The notes under the pieces were generated by a model, which saw only the letters and a program-made list of their open reading frames with translations, did not search any database and was not told the origin of the DNA. 64,000 nucleotides of DNA, from contig CM075103.1 in the NCBI GenBank assembly GCA_037576195.1, positions 19,096,001 through 19,160,000 of the forward strand, in the 5' to 3' direction. The DNA comes from Phytoseiulus persimilis. Lineage: Eukaryota; Arthropoda; Arachnida; Mesostigmata; Phytoseiidae. Below are positions 25,301-40,300 of the stretch, piece by piece. Position 1 is the stretch's first letter. Each line of letters opens with the position of its first letter. The translations under genes and the position numbers were made by a program.

Positions 25301-28300
25301 AACGCAAGGGCTCAAGACCCCGTGGAAGTTAAAAAGCAAAAACCGGAAAATATCGCCTCCGCACTTGAGTGACGCAATCCCGGGTCGGAGCTGAACGAGG
25401 CGTTGTTCCCAGGAGACAGAATTTCGCGATTCTCCACGGGCCAGTCCATGAACGCATCCTCTGTAGCGGGTGTAAGCTCTGAAGAACCCTCGTTCGAAGT
25501 TTACTTTCCTCCGGAATCCGGATCTCTGCCGGAAAATCCGAGGCGGACCCCCACCGAATGTGGTGCAGTCCCGACGTTGTGGTGGAAGCCGCACGAAGCG
25601 CGAAGGCTGCGAAGACGCCTCTAGCTGCGGACTTTTTCAGAATTCGTGACCATTGAACAACCGCTGACCATTGTGGGGAGCTTTTCCGCGGGCCGGACAG
25701 TTGCCATCTTAACAATTACCCGTCGGTTGCCTCAATGTCGCGTCGGAAAGTCGTCCGGAAAGCTCTCGGTTCTTTTGTGCGATCCGTCGCGCCTTTCTGG
25801 AACCTGGGGCGAGTTCGACATTGAGTTCTGCGCCCGACGGTTTGGATCGTCAGAAATGAGCAGCAGCGGAACGCGTGACACCCGATCGGGAGCACGTGGC
25901 TCGCACATTCTGTACCCCCGAAGCCGAGGCGCCGACAGACTGGAGTTTGAGTTTCGAGGGGGACGAGGAGCAAGGATTTCGATGCACTTGTGTTCGTCTC
26001 AGGGTTCGGAGCCGTTCGGGTCCCTTCGCGTGACAGGTGATGCAGCGGATCGATCGGGTTAAATTTGGCAGAGCCGATCGTCCACGGAGTCCTTGTGTGG
26101 AACGGCACAGGAATCGGATTGATGACGAACCGTTCGACTGCCGAATTCGGCAAACGGGACTTCGTGATGTTCTCCCTGACCGCTCTTCCGACCGGGAGCG
26201 TGCGTGCATTCTGTTCTTCTCTTTTGCATCAAGAGCTCCCTAGCAACCAAACAATGTTTCTCGTCATGGAAGGCGGGCGTGCTGTCGTCCTCCAGTCGTC
26301 CCGTCGTTTGACGTTTCGTTTGTCTGTCCATCCGGCTTGAATAGTATTTTTCATGACGCGCCTATGATGGGAAGAACGCTTGAGAATAAGATCCTTCTCG
26401 ACGCTCGTGACGGTCGTAGATCTTCGTCGTCGCAGCTATACAGGATGAAGAGCGAGGAGATCCGAGGAGGATCTCTTTGTCGCTGCTTCCATCTGGGTGG
26501 AGTCTCAACTCGATCGTCGCGACTCTCACAGTTGCTTTGACCACTGCTGAAGCTGTTATTGTTGTTCCATACTTTCCATTCCATCTTGACGCTGCGATGA
26601 TTCCGATCGATATCATCGCCGCGGCGCCCGCAGTTATTGCTCAACTTTGGACACCAGCTTTGGAGCTGCATCAGAGGATGGCGGAATGGCTTCATCCGAA
26701 GGGCAACGGAGGTATTGTACGTTGGTCCCCCACTGCGCGTGGTTGACATGGCCGCTCTTTCTTTTCTGTCATCGACTTGTCCGGCTCCAGAAGAGCTTCG
26801 GTCCTGAGCCGCGAGCGTGCCACTCCATTCGGCCGAAACGGTCATCGGCTGGACAAGTCTCGAACAGACTTTTCCCACCGGCAGCATCCGTCCTCTCAGT
26901 ACGTTACTCTGGCCGTAACCGTTTTTCCATGGCGTCCGATTTGCTGTTGTCATCGTCACCGTGCTCGCTTTGGACAGAAGCGCATTGCGTCGGATCGAAG
27001 AACGAGAAGAGACGGTAGAAGGGGCGGCCGGGATGGACGCGAGATTTACCAAAAACGATATGTTGGACACAGCATAGAGTAATTCCACAAACAAGCGAGA
27101 AAGTTATCCGCCTGTTCCATCTGCGCCACCACTGGCAGACGAAAGGGAGCGTCCGGCGCTTTGGTTGCGCCGACGTTCAACCGTTAGGAGACGCGTACGT
27201 CGACGACAAACATCTTGATGTCGGCGCAATGTCAGCAGCCCGCTCACACATGTTACAGACAGCTATTAACCCTCAGACTTTTTCTTCCTGGGTGCCGGGC
27301 GGGGTCTGACTTTTATTTTTCTTCCGAAAGTCATTTCGAACTTTCGTGGCGGTGGCGGTGTTGTCGGTCGGGATATTTGCTACGGCGTTGTCTTGGAGTT
27401 TGTTCCCCCTTTTCGAGCCGAGATGCATCTCCGCTTCGCCCGTCCCGCGACCCCCTGTCCGCGAGCTTCTCCGATATCGGTGAGCACTTCTCTACTTTCG
27501 TTTTCAATGGCACTGTCACCCGCCGTCGACACTCCTTTCCTTTCTCCGTTTCTGCGCTAAGACTCGCTGTTACGTGCGCGAAACGTCGGTTTCGACCGTT
27601 AGGAACCGCTAACGGACATTTCACACCCGTTCACAGACTCGTTTCTCACATCCGGTTCGCGTCCGTTCCGCGATGGCACCGTTCACGGTGGTTTCTCTCC
27701 TCTTAAGCGGGAGCAACCACGAACTTGACAATACTATGTGGTAACTATGTGGTACAAACCAGCTCTGATCTCGTTCTGATTAGACGAGAGACCGGTCCGG
27801 TCGGAGCAGTGACGGGGCGCGCGCTTCCGATGCAGCGGAATGGTCCGTTCTGGATCGGGGTCCAACTTCGATCGCCTCCCGAGAGCGTATCCAATACTTC
27901 TCCGATCTGTCCAGCGACTTTGGGTTCAGTGAGTCGAGAACAGTGACAGCCACCCACAGCGTCGGGGTTGGGTCCTGCACCCAGATCAAGAGCCCCAGAA
28001 CACCTTCCAAAGTCGATGAACGAGGAAGCAGAAAATCGGTTCTCCTCTCCGAACCGGAGCTGAGCCACAGCTGGGGCAAAGGCCTATTCAGGGCGATTGA
28101 GGGCGGAACGTTACATCCGTACCTCGGAATTCGGGATGCTGAAAACAGAGCAGTCGTGGGGGAACCCGAATTAGTTGGGCGATTCCCTAGCCCTTGCTGT
28201 TTTGAAAATTCAAAACCAGGCGCCATCACCTCATTCTGTGTGCAAACCAGGTACACAAGGGAAACGACTCTCTCAAAGGTTGGAAACCCCAGGCGGTACC

Positions 28301-31300
28301 GTGTTTGGCGATGCATACGGACTCGTCCCGGAGCCATTCCAAAGTACCAAATCGATGGGATGCAATCGTCCTGGAGCCGTTCAGCGACTGACCGACTTGA
28401 TCAGCTTGATTAAAGTTTATGATCAATGACACGAAAGCAGGAAGACGACCAGACCCCCTGTCGGTGAACGGAAACAACATTCTGCTCTGATTGTCGATCG
28501 CATTAAGCAACAAAAACACGATTGACTTCGGCATGTCTGAACCCTGGCCCACGCTGTGTTCGCCCTGATCGGCGTGGAGGATACTATCGGACAACAGAAC
28601 TCCTGAGTGAGCTGCCGAGGGAAACGAAACAATCCCGTCCTGTCCGCAAAGACACTTATGACCTCTTTGCTTGTCGAATTCGCAACCGACAAACCCGCTG
28701 CCGATCGTGTACTACCCTGCTAAATGTGTTCGGGATTTTTTCTAATCGAGACCGTGTGCCTCCTGCTGAGATCGCTTTTCCCCACACACGGGTCTCGCGA
28801 TTTCCTCTCCCGGAATTCCTTTCTGTCCTCGGTCTCCCCCAGGTTTCGTTCGCGTCGACAGCCGGAGGTCCCGACCATTAGATTAGTAGATTCAGGCCCG
28901 AGGAACACTCCCGCAAAACTCCACGGCGGAAATGCAGGAAGTCGTCTGACGCGAATGTCCATACCAGGAGAATCCGGAGCTCGAGAGAACCAACGGCTCA
29001 CGAATGCAAAGCTGACATTTTTCCGACTTCTGCTCACTTGGCACCAGCAGAAGTTGTGTCTGCCGCCGCGGTGCTTCGGACGTTGCACAACGATCGGTGA
29101 TACTCCCACCGGGCGGACGACTACGATCGCGCGTTGCAGAGACATGGAGCGAATAATGTGTGGGCTCACTGATTTTTTGGCTTCTAGAACTTGTTCACTG
29201 ATTTGGTGCCGCATCAGAGCCAGCGAACCAGTCGGCTCGTCCGGCGACCAGCTACCCCGGTCACGTGTTGTTAAATTCTCATCTCTGCATCGTTCGGATG
29301 CGCGTTCCACGTTTTCCAGCTGTTTCACGTTGGGTGAGCGACTCCTTGTGAGTGTTCTGGCTAATGGGATTGAATTTTTCCGGAGAGCTCAGTCTCCTGG
29401 CCGGAACGACTCTTGTCGCTCGGAAGAGAAGCTAGGGACTTCGAAATCCGAGGAAATCAAATTCTGGGAGCAGAGGAAACTTCAGAACACTCACTCGCTT
29501 AGACAGAAAAACGCTAGCTGGCGGAACGCGGTCTAAGAATTCGTTACGGATATGTTGGGGAAAGACGGAGTAGATGGAGATCAGAGCCCGAAAATGCGTT
29601 TGGATGACACACAGAATGTTCAGAAAGATAGAAACGGAGGAGCGAAGTGGTCTGATCGAAAGATCTTCTCATGAATGGAGACAGGAACGCAAAGCTTCCT
29701 TCGCACACCACTCACTTGGACTTGCTCAGAAATAAAGAGGAGAGGAGAAAAAGAAGGATCAACTTCTAGCCGAGAAGAAGAAACCACAGCGGCGAAAACG
29801 CGATTGAAGGCTCCAGATTTGGATCGTACCGGACGCGAAAGTGAGATAATAAGATCTGGAAAATGAATTTGTGCGAATTTCAGAGCGTTCAAGAGTATCA
29901 CGACGATGACGCTGCCGACAGTTTGAGAGGAAAGATGAAAATGAAGGAGATAAACGATCGTTGAAGAGAAAAAGAACGGTGAGGAGCGAACCAATAAAAG
30001 TCAAAGGAGGAAATGAAGAGACTCAAGAACGTTCAGGCGAAAACTCAACCAATCGGGGGTCATTGAGGCAAGGTGTGGACTTTGAAAGCCTTGAATCAAT
30101 TCCTGTGTGTTCCTTGCTCTGATGCATTTTTTCCTCTTCTGATCAAAGCTCATGTGGAAAATCAGGACGTATATTCGGCGGAACTTCATCGGCCCTGATC
30201 GGCCTGTGAGTCACGATGAGGATCATCATGATCGCTCATCGTGCTCTCTTCCCCCAGATCCTTCTTCAGCAAAAAATTGGCCCAGAAGTGAATGAAAATT
30301 CAGGCATGCAGAAGGCATGCGTAATCTCACCGCTTCGAATTGGATGTCTCGAGGTGAGCTCGGTCGATTCCGCGGGGATCTTTTCTCCATTCTTCTTTGC
30401 GCACAACCATGGAAGAATTCGTAACGAACGGTCACTCCGGACGAAATTGTTCAATGCCTTAGAAATGCACCTTCCATGCTGCCGGATGCGATGCTCCATC
30501 TCATTGGCGGCACTTTCCGTTTCGCTCAGAAGAGAAACAAGAGACACCGAGCACCTTGTTCGACGAATTCATAGCAGCGGCGGCTACTACTCGTATCCTT
30601 CCTTATGTCCAGGAAGGCGAAGACAAAAACGCGAGGAAAATAAAACGTTGCTTACTCCGGGTAAGACTCATCTAGAACTCCCGCGGCTGGATGAGCTGCG
30701 GTCGATACCGAAAGATGGTACTTTTCTTTCGGTGTTCCTGTCCGTCAAAGTGAAATGACATCCTCTTAGCATGACGCCGATCGCGAAAAACAAATGTTAT
30801 CGCTAGCGGGCCGGCTCTTCCTCCATCCGGCTTCGCGGACCCGAGCTCCTTCAAACTCGCCGAGTCTTTGAGAGGTTGAACTTTCACGAGCTTCCAAGGA
30901 CTTCACTGCGCGATCGAAACGTCCAAGATCATCCGCAAATATGAGGAAGCCTTTTCAGGGAACGTCTCTCGGGGCGATTCCCGCTCCAAATATAACAGCG
31001 TGACCTTTTCCATCAGTCCGAAAGGAAGAAACGGCCACGAATAATTCCATTGTCATTCGCTGGTATTGTAAATCTCCTGGCCAAAATGGCACTCATCACT
31101 CAAGTGGCGTTTCCATCCCAGGAAGAGGGAGTACGCCTGATCCGAGAAAAGAACAATCGATCAATTAGCATTAGGGGATATTGTGTTTGGCTCGAGAGGT
31201 GCCAACTAGAACGAATGAAGGATTTATTTGTCGCTAGAAGTACCGTGGTCTCACAGACTTCCCATCTTCTGGAAGGAGGGGTTCACGCTCGAGAGGATCC

Positions 31301-34300
31301 GAGAACCCTGTACAAAAATGGCTTGGATTGCAGCTGCAAAGATAAACGAGGAGCCAATCGGCGGAATGTCTCAGAATCATCGAATGGATGGGCTGGAGGG
31401 AAAATAGAATGATTACTGCAGTCTCAGAGCAGACGAATCAATCAGAGAAATCATGACGTAGCGAACGACAACCGTCAAGCTAGGGTTCAAACTCGACCGC
31501 TCGCTGGAAAGCATCGAGGGTGGTTCCCACGCGGCCCGTGGATCCAAGCCGCCTCTCAGAGGACCCTCCTCCACCCGAGTTCTCGAGGGAGTTTCGAGAG
31601 GAATTACGGCGAGAAGTTCTCGGAAAATCGCGAATTACCCTCGAATAGGAATCGGGGAGTCCACTTTTTGAGTAAAAGACGGAATCGCTACTCTGGTGAA
31701 CGAGCTCCGACGAGTTCGGTCGAAACCAGCTTCGACGCCGGACGGCACTCAGAGGCCGCTAGAAATAAGTTCCGATCCCTGGACGATCCCGGTTGTTTCC
31801 GGCGAATTTCCCTCGAACTCAGAGCTTCGAGAGAGCCACTCTGGTTCTGGGAGCGGTCTTCATGACCCTATTGGGTTCAGGCTCCGCTGGTTCCGGCAGA
31901 AGTTCAAAATACGCGTCGCTCGAACCCCCACGGGGACAGGTGTCTGATGTGAGGAAACGAGTCCTTCGCGACAACTGGCCAATCAGCACGTATCATAGAA
32001 CTGTGAATACTCGGATGAATTGCAAAAAGAACCAAACGAGCTGGCGAATATTTAAATGTCGCGAATTATCCCCTGAACAAAAAGTGATGGAACGATGGAT
32101 GATCGGATGGACTGGCCAGAGATGAAAAGATCGAATGAATGAGCGGGTGAACGACTATCGCATGCTGAAGCGCCAATGAAAATACAAAAAGACGCCAACC
32201 GAGAAACCACCGTCACCAGCCACTAAACCGTTACGACCACGACTTGATGGCGTTCAGCTCCACTTGACGTCCAGCTTTGGACTAAGGGTCAGAATGCGTT
32301 GGACGTCGGTCGGAGCCCACGGATAAACACTCGCTGCCAACAACGTCGTGAACGTTATTCTCGATGCCTGGTGGCTCCGCTCGTCGGTGCGGTCGGGCTG
32401 TCTGCCAACGGAGCCGCTATCCGGCCGCCTGTTCGCCCGACTTCTTCTTGCGCGCTCCTAAGGAGGGGATTGAACAGAGCCCAGCGGACGTAATGGTGCG
32501 AGAAAACGCAACAGCACAGAAAGGATTCCGAAGAGAATCAACACCGATTCGAAAATTCTGGGAACGCTGCGTCTTACGTTTAACTGAATGGATGGAAAAA
32601 TGAACGAAGCCGTGTTCGAACGACTTCTGGGCGCTCATTCCGGTCACCGCGGAATTCAAGCCCCGGATTCATCAACCTCAGGCGCGATCTCAGGAGCTCG
32701 TAAGGCTTCACCGTGGATTCAATCGAGTCTCGGGTTGTTGACGACTCTCCGTCGATAAACAACGGTCGTTGCAGAATGAACGGGGCAACCGGGAAGTTGG
32801 AAAGAAACTTTCAGAAACGGTTCGAGAGCGCGCACGCTGTCGAGTCCTTCGAGTTTGGTAGCGAGAAATTCGCAGAACTTGATTCTGAGTCATATCGAAG
32901 GACAAAGGTTCAGACTTGGTCAGAGCCGCATGTGGTACATAGTTCTTCGTGGAGACGAATTTTGGTATCTTCGTGAATGCCGCCGCAGTTGTCTAACGTA
33001 ACGAAATCCGAAAATCCTTTGGAGACCTCCATGGACACTCCCCGATGTGGACGAGAACAGGCCGGGTGGATAGAATGCTCGAGATGGACGCACGCCAGCT
33101 TCTCGGGGAGAGTTAAATAGGCATCGATTCTGTTAATGACGCGCATAAATCTCGCGAATCATCGAACAAAGCAGCGACTCTGCACGCGGTCACGTCGGAA
33201 TTGAGAGCGGCGAAACAGAAATCCTCGACTGCTTCTCGCTTCTGAAGTTATAGCCCAGAGTCTCTGTCTTGCAGATCTTTTGCGCTTCCTGACCGCGGAG
33301 TTCTCCCTCCTCCGTCCGGCGGGGCTCTATACTTCAGACACCGGAATACGTCGTTTCCGAAACGAGCGCCGGAAGTATAGTTTCGCGTCCAAGCTGGAAC
33401 TCCATGGTGATCCGCGACGAATCGCCACCGTCCGGCATGTGTGTGTGGCGGAGGAATTCGTTCGTTCATTCGCTGAAATGCTCTACGCAAATCGCTACAG
33501 AACCACGGAAACCGATCAATCTCTGTGAAGAAGGAGTTATGCAAGGATGTGGCCGAGCCGACGATGAATAAAGCACGTAAGTACGCGCGATAATCCCCGA
33601 ATAGTGGACCGTTACCCCGCGCTGACCGTCATCAGCCCACAACGGCTTCCCACGTGTCGGCCCCCTCGCATCCAGAGCTCAGGGATAGAATCCTCAGTCA
33701 GATCGGTTGATGATTGACTCAATTTCACATTGTGTTTCCGAGGAGTCAACAACCTCCTATCGCGGCTCGAAATGTTGACATTCATGCTCGGGATGAGCGA
33801 ACCGGAAACGAGCGCTCGAGGGAGAACAGCAAGACTTGAGCTTAGTTCGGATTTTATGGACGGCAAACACGAGCACGGAGAATCACCGCTGAAGCATGAG
33901 GTCGAATCGAGAGGTCTGAGTTCTCGTTTCGTTCTCGAAAGCTGTCGCGGCATGCAAAGGAGTTGGAGGGAGTCCCTGATCCCCCAATCGGAGATGAAGA
34001 TCTCGGATGGGGACCCGAGGTTCGATCAAAGAAGGAATCGGGGAGAAATTGCCGCTTGTTCCCCCGGGCTCCCATTTGAAAGATCGCAGGAAGAACGGAA
34101 CGTGTCACGTAGATGTCAGGGGCTCGGATCCAAAGGCCAGTGATCCTTGTTTTCGTTTTCATCTTTCCCTCGCCGCGGACGTCGCCCGAATGCCTTCACA
34201 GATGTCATTCCGGGAAATTTGTGGCCTTTCCGGAAACCTCGCGTTCGGCATCTTTGACTCCGGTGTAATTATTCGCCGCGCGTTATTCGATGATGAGTTT

Positions 34301-37300
34301 ATCCGGAACACTCAGCGGAACCAGCGAGCATTGGAGACGCCTCGGGTGGAATTTTCTTGATCGATTCGAAATCCTTTGGCTAGTATCCGATCCCCATCAT
34401 CGGATCTGGCGGAGACGGGAATTCCTGCAAAATCAATCGAGCACTCCTGCTTCCTGTGCCCTCGGGCTCAGATTCTGAAGCGAACGGTTCGACAATGAGC
34501 GCGACAGAGAGAAAAAAAATAAAATGAGCGTTCGGCTAATGACCCGGAGTGTCAACAACAGACAGCGTCGATCACACCGGAGCAGGCCTGAGGCTCTTTC
34601 GGCGATTTCCGCCGGTCACCGGCTCCAGAAGCTGTTATATAACCAGACGATCATCGGAGCAGAAGTAGCCGAAAAAAGGCAGAAGCGTTTCAAGAAGCAG
34701 AAGTGCCTGGAGAGGTGTTTGAGAAGTTATATAAGATGAGAAACTCAAGACGCCGGTTGGCACTGTCTTCTCCACAGATGTCGCCGGGAACAAACGCGCT
34801 CGCCGGCCACTAAGGGGTTCCAGATGCCTCAAAAAAAAATCTTCCGCCATGTTCTATAGTGACCCGGCTCGTAAGGTTGAGGATGTCCGTCGGGATTATC
34901 GCCGCCTGGATTGCTGAGGCCAACATCCCGATGATAATGACCAAAACTGTGGGATCAACGGCTCCAAAAGGTTGATGCAGGAATTCCCGAGAGTCCCGCC
35001 CGCCGTCGGCCAGAATCAATCGATTCGAGAAGTTCAGGGTTCTTGATGGGCGATAGGGTCCCGAAAGTCGGAACTCGGCGGAAAAACAAACATTTCTTAC
35101 TCCGTATTAGCGAAAAACTACGTGTCGTAGACCGATGTTTGAACAAGGCGACAGAAGAGGTTTTGTTCCTGATTGAAGGGGCTCATGGAAGAGTTCCGAC
35201 GGCGCGTCTTCAATTTGAGTTTGAAATCGACGAAAATGTAACTGTTCGAAAAGTCAACGATGAGCCAACTCTTGGTGGTCGATTCAAGCATCATCCAGCT
35301 TTTCATTTATCCAGGTTTGGAGTTCTTCATATTTCACGCGAGTCGATGCCGGCGTGGTTATTGGATTGTCTCGGCATCAGCCGGTTTCCGACCTGATGGA
35401 ACCTCATCACTACTCTCATGAATTGCTCCGAAGCTCCAGTTCTACAAAAGTGATGAAAACCCAGGGTCTCGTAAAGATTTATTCCAGCATGGCTATTTCA
35501 GTCTATCCATTGCTGCTTGAAGGTAGAGACGGTACACATCCTCTTCCTATCCACTTGCTGCGTTTTTGATCAAACGGCATTGTTCTCCGTAATCATATGG
35601 TCACGTCACCGCAAAACCGCGAGTTTTTTTTCAACACCACCATCGGACTCGGTAATCCACATTTTGCCGAAAACAAAGAGCCCTGTTTTGATTGTGTCAC
35701 AAGCTTCGAAGGCGCTCCCGGAAAGTTGCTGTGGAGGACGAAGTTCAGCAGAAAATTTTAGTCTCCGCAATCGGATTCCCACATGGATATCGTGTCCAGA
35801 CTGCTCTCTCCCCTCGTTCTTGTTGAGAGGAATTGGTTTCAAGGCTCTCGCTCCACATCCATATCCTCGTCCTGGAGGGGATGAACGTTGGCCGGACAGA
35901 ACGCCTCACTTCTGAGCTGGGGGGATGTTCACGAGTCTCCCGGTATATACACGATTTATCTCCATGAGTTTACCGAGGAAATCGTCTCAGATCTTCCTCG
36001 ATCCGCCCACTTGACTAATTGGGAATCTCTGGTTCGTTAGTCCCCGCTTTCTTGCGAAAGTTTCCGCAGAAACGCTCTATATGCCAACTGACTCAAGTCG
36101 AGCTGGAGCAAGTGTTCAATGGCGGCGGGGTTCCAACCTGATTCAGTCGTTTCGTTCACTTTCACGATGACGGAGTCATATGAAGCATAGGAGTAATAAT
36201 TGTTGCAGAACTGGGTCACAAAACGGCTCAGCTCGTGATATTTCCAAGCGAGCAATCCTTTTGTTTCCACAGAATACGAATGCGGAATTCCAGTCGCCAG
36301 TCACAGGAAACCCGAAACCGACAAGCATAAGGCATCGCTTAACGAGGAGAAAGCGGCACAATATAAATATTGTGGAGTGACCTGCTGTCGCGACGACGCA
36401 CTCGCACTTAACTTCGGCCGTTTCTCACGATGAGCTGCTCCGCTCGGAGGCAACGAGGGTTCCTCTCACTTACCATAACCCTCGGGTGCCGCCCGAGTTT
36501 CCAGGTGGTGGATTTTCGATTTATAGTTTTTTTTGAAGATGCGATCACTGATGATTCACAGGCCACTCCCCTCCATGCAGTGCATCATGCGGGATCAATT
36601 TGACCCGTTTATGCCCGGTCCCTCTCATTCCGGTTGAGAGGGAGGTCGAATGCAGCGAAGTTGCGCCACTTCATATTCATATTATGCCAGAATCGGTTCC
36701 GAGGAGCGAACTCCACTGTTTCCGATTTCCTCCAAGCCCTCGGACTCTGTGGTTACGAAAGCTCCTCTCTAGTTCGATCCGATTGCTTGGATCAGAGTTC
36801 GTTTCATTGGTTTTGTGATTCCTGTCAAAATTGAACGATGATCAAGACTGCCCATGGTTGAAGTTTGGTGAAGAGAATTCGATTTTGCTTCAATGATGAG
36901 GATCGGATCTCATGCGAAGACTTGGAACTAGTCTTCATTCTACCGAATCGATTCCAGTCCGTTGCTGATCGTGGATATGAATAAAAGGAGACAGGCTGAA
37001 CTCGAAAAGCCAGTGCCGTTAACAATGGAATTCCTTTCGTTGAAGAAAGGAAGAATAGAAGAGACCGTTACGAACAGCTCCGCCTTACCAATCTTGACTA
37101 AAATTGGAACGAAAAAACGCGAGACGAAATCATAGGAAGTAACTAATAAGGTTTTGTCCGCAAGACGATTGCCGAGCTTGGTTGTTTGGCGTGGCCGAAT
37201 GCTTTGGGGGTATGAGAGACTGTATCGTCGGCGGGATCATCCGCTTCTGCTTCCGATAAGCTGCCGGTGCACCGGGAGCACCGCGTCGTTCATCCGTGAT

Positions 37301-40300
37301 TGTCGATCGACGTTCACGTCATTCGATTTGTCAGCGCCCGAAAGTCCGTCGCCTGAAACCAGCTGTCCGAAATGATTCGTTCAAGCCGCCCTCTGGTTCT
37401 CGGCTGTTAGTTCGGGAGTATTTTCGGTTAGATTCACTATAGCCGAGGAGCGAGCGAGAAGGGCCCGGCGGACGGTGACGAACAAAGGGTGCCTCTTAGT
37501 TTGCTTTGCATGCCTCGAAAAGAGGGAAAAGCCGTCGACGAAGAGGGTCACCGGAAAGTCGTCTATGAGATCTGGTGCCAGGGAGCGGCAACTTGTAATT
37601 TGGTTATTTTCATTACTAACAACTGACGGGGCCCTTAATTTCATCTGACGCGCGCGCAAGGAGAGCTCCTTCCGGAAAATCGCGGGGAGCTAGATCGTCA
37701 GCTGGAGACGGTGGTGACGCAGGGTTGTCCCGTGCGGGAACATTTAAACTACCGAACCCCCTTCAGTCACTCGGCGACCCAGCGTGCGGCATTTTTCACA
37801 CTTTTTCACCTTCTCGCTGAGGGAAGTCTTCAATCTTGTTCTTGGCTGACACTTTCGAGCTGTTTCAAAACTAGATGCGCTCTTCCTGCGCGTGGTGACA
37901 AATGGCATAATAGGTGCAAGACTCTGTTTCATAAGACGAGCGAGAATCGGAGATTAGCACTCCAGTTTAGTGAGCTTTCCTTCGAATATATGCAAATCAG
38001 AGCTCATGAATAAAACAGCTAAAGACTTCTAGGTGGAAGGCAAAGTAATAACGGTGCTTGAGAGGCCCGTGCGTGACGTGAGTTGTGTGAGCAGAAAGAC
38101 GACGACCACCCAGTGGGTCGAGGGGGATTGTGACAACTTTCGATCTTGTCACGGATCTCTCGATGAACGCGATTATTTGCGCTGGAACTCTCATCCCGAA
38201 CGCACGGATCCAAGTGGAGATCCATGGATATCGACATGCAGACGCACCGTATTCTTCCGAAACATATTCAAAAAGCGAAAACTCAGGACTCGAACTGCAT
38301 GTGATGGACAGCGAAGATTTCGTTTCTCGGTGACTTCGTTGACTTTCATGAGACGCTCACCGTGTCCGGCAAGCACGATGAAAGCACGATCACCGATGAA
38401 AGAGGGGAAAACTGGACCGAGAAAAACATCCACGTCGGCTGACATCTGAGACAAGTAAAATGACCGCGACTTGGATGCGACGGGACATTACGCAAGTTAT
38501 CAATGTTCGGCGACGTCGAATCAATTCGAGGTCTTCCCGTACTTCCGTCCGGGATCGAGCTCCGCGCCGTGAGTAGATGCGACCGCTGGATCAGATTCCG
38601 ACTGAACAGTCAGCGGTTCTCCCACCTGAGGTGAGCCACCTCCCTCACAGCTCCGCGGATTCTCTTTCGGCGATTTGAAATACATATATGAAAAAAATGA
38701 AAGGCTCTCGCGGCGCATTTCTCCGGTGCAACTCGGGGGCTCGAATTCTTCTGTCAAAATGCTTCCCTCTCTCGCCTACTCTTTCGTGCGGAATGAACCT
38801 CAAGCTACATCTCTCCGCTTTCTTTACCGCATCGAAAACATGATTTCGTATCCTGATCAGCTACGCTCATTCGAGACGTGGCAATTTCCGTCGCCGAGTA
38901 TTCCCCCCAATTCATTTGTTACCAACTTGATGACGCGCGATGATTGAGGATTGCCGATCGGATGATGCACCCTTTGGTTCAAGCAGTTAACAGCGGTCTC
39001 ATAATTGAAGGGGTCATTGGTGTGATTATAATGGAGTTCGTCGCCGGTGCCATCTTGCTTACCGCCGGAAAGAATATGGCATTCTGCTCCGGCTTTGCAC
39101 AAGAACAATCTTCTCAATTTTTCTTCTCGTTCGCGAAACTGCGAAAGTGATATGGGTATTTGCGGTTGTGACATTGTTTCTTGAGCTTCATTGTGGGGTC
39201 GTGACGCGAAAGGATGCTGTACGACGGTCGGGATGACGTTCTGAATACCTCGCTGACACGCATGCAAACAAGTGAGTGTTTTTTTTTCTTCACGCGGCTC
39301 GGAATCGATCGACAAAAAGCGCTTCGATATTGGAGAAAAATGTTTAACTCGACAAGTCGTTTCGAAATCTCCCCCTGATTCATCGAGCCGACGCTTTCAT
39401 TGCGCGGGCTGGAAGTATTAGGATTTCTCCCTAAAAACTACAGGATAGCGGAATTTCGTTCGCGCTGTTCGCTTATCTGGAGCCGGAACATGCGAGGCAG
39501 CGAGATCTGTAGGTGGCTTTCATCCGTCGGTTCTGATGAATTCCGATCCACCCGGCGTGAAGTATTCTTCAACACGCCGTTCCACGACACGATGTGATCG
39601 GGGGATGGATCTTCAACCGCGCTCACGATCAGCGGAGTGATAAGTTGTCAACCAATCAGAACAAAAGACGAATGTGACAACATCTATTGGGCGAGAGGAC
39701 GGCTGCACAGCAATTTCATTGATAGGTTGAGCTAATCCGAGTTTGCTAAGCCGATCCGAGACGCGGTGACCCATGCGACCCTCCAGTGAAGGGACAAGGC
39801 GTAGTCAGTCAAGCAAACACCGCTCAGCTCAGTGGGCATTTGTTTTCTCTCAGCCGCGTCCTGCAATTCCAAATTCGACTTGCCGTTGCTGCCACGACGA
39901 CACCGAGCGCTTCGGCGAAATTGAAATTTTTGCAATGGATTCATTGACACATCGTTCAATCAGCTCGTAGCGATCGATCAACAGGTTGGCTTCGGTGGTA
40001 AATTTTTTGTCATCATCACAAGATCGGTCCTAGTACTTCACCGGACCACCGATCATGAAACGCCGCGAACGACGTCGAACTTCACAAAAGCGAAGATAAT
40101 ACGGTGTTTGGTGATGTCTCAGTTGTTGTCGTCTCGCTTCGATCATGAAAACATGAGAAGTTGGGTTCAGATAATGAGCGTGTGGGGGGCTGGGCGATAA
40201 AGATAAATATTTGTGTCGGGATTGTTGTTGATTCAAGTTTTGTGGTATTTGCAAACCGTCCGACCGATCGATTGGTCGAATGTGTGACAGGTGGCGGCCG

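Noticed and set aside
26351-27094. 247-codon minus-strand open frame
   Set aside because: Serine/arginine-rich composition without domains, equally open frames on the other strand, and no convincing ATG or splice context; treated as chance.
28724-29536. 270-codon plus-strand open frame
   Set aside because: The opposite strand is open over much of the same range and neither product resembles a known family; no initiation context.
31668-32125. Overlapping plus-strand frames, one with a signal-anchor-like LVLGAVFMTLLGSGSAG
   Set aside because: There is no ATG at the proposed start and no downstream exon could be linked.
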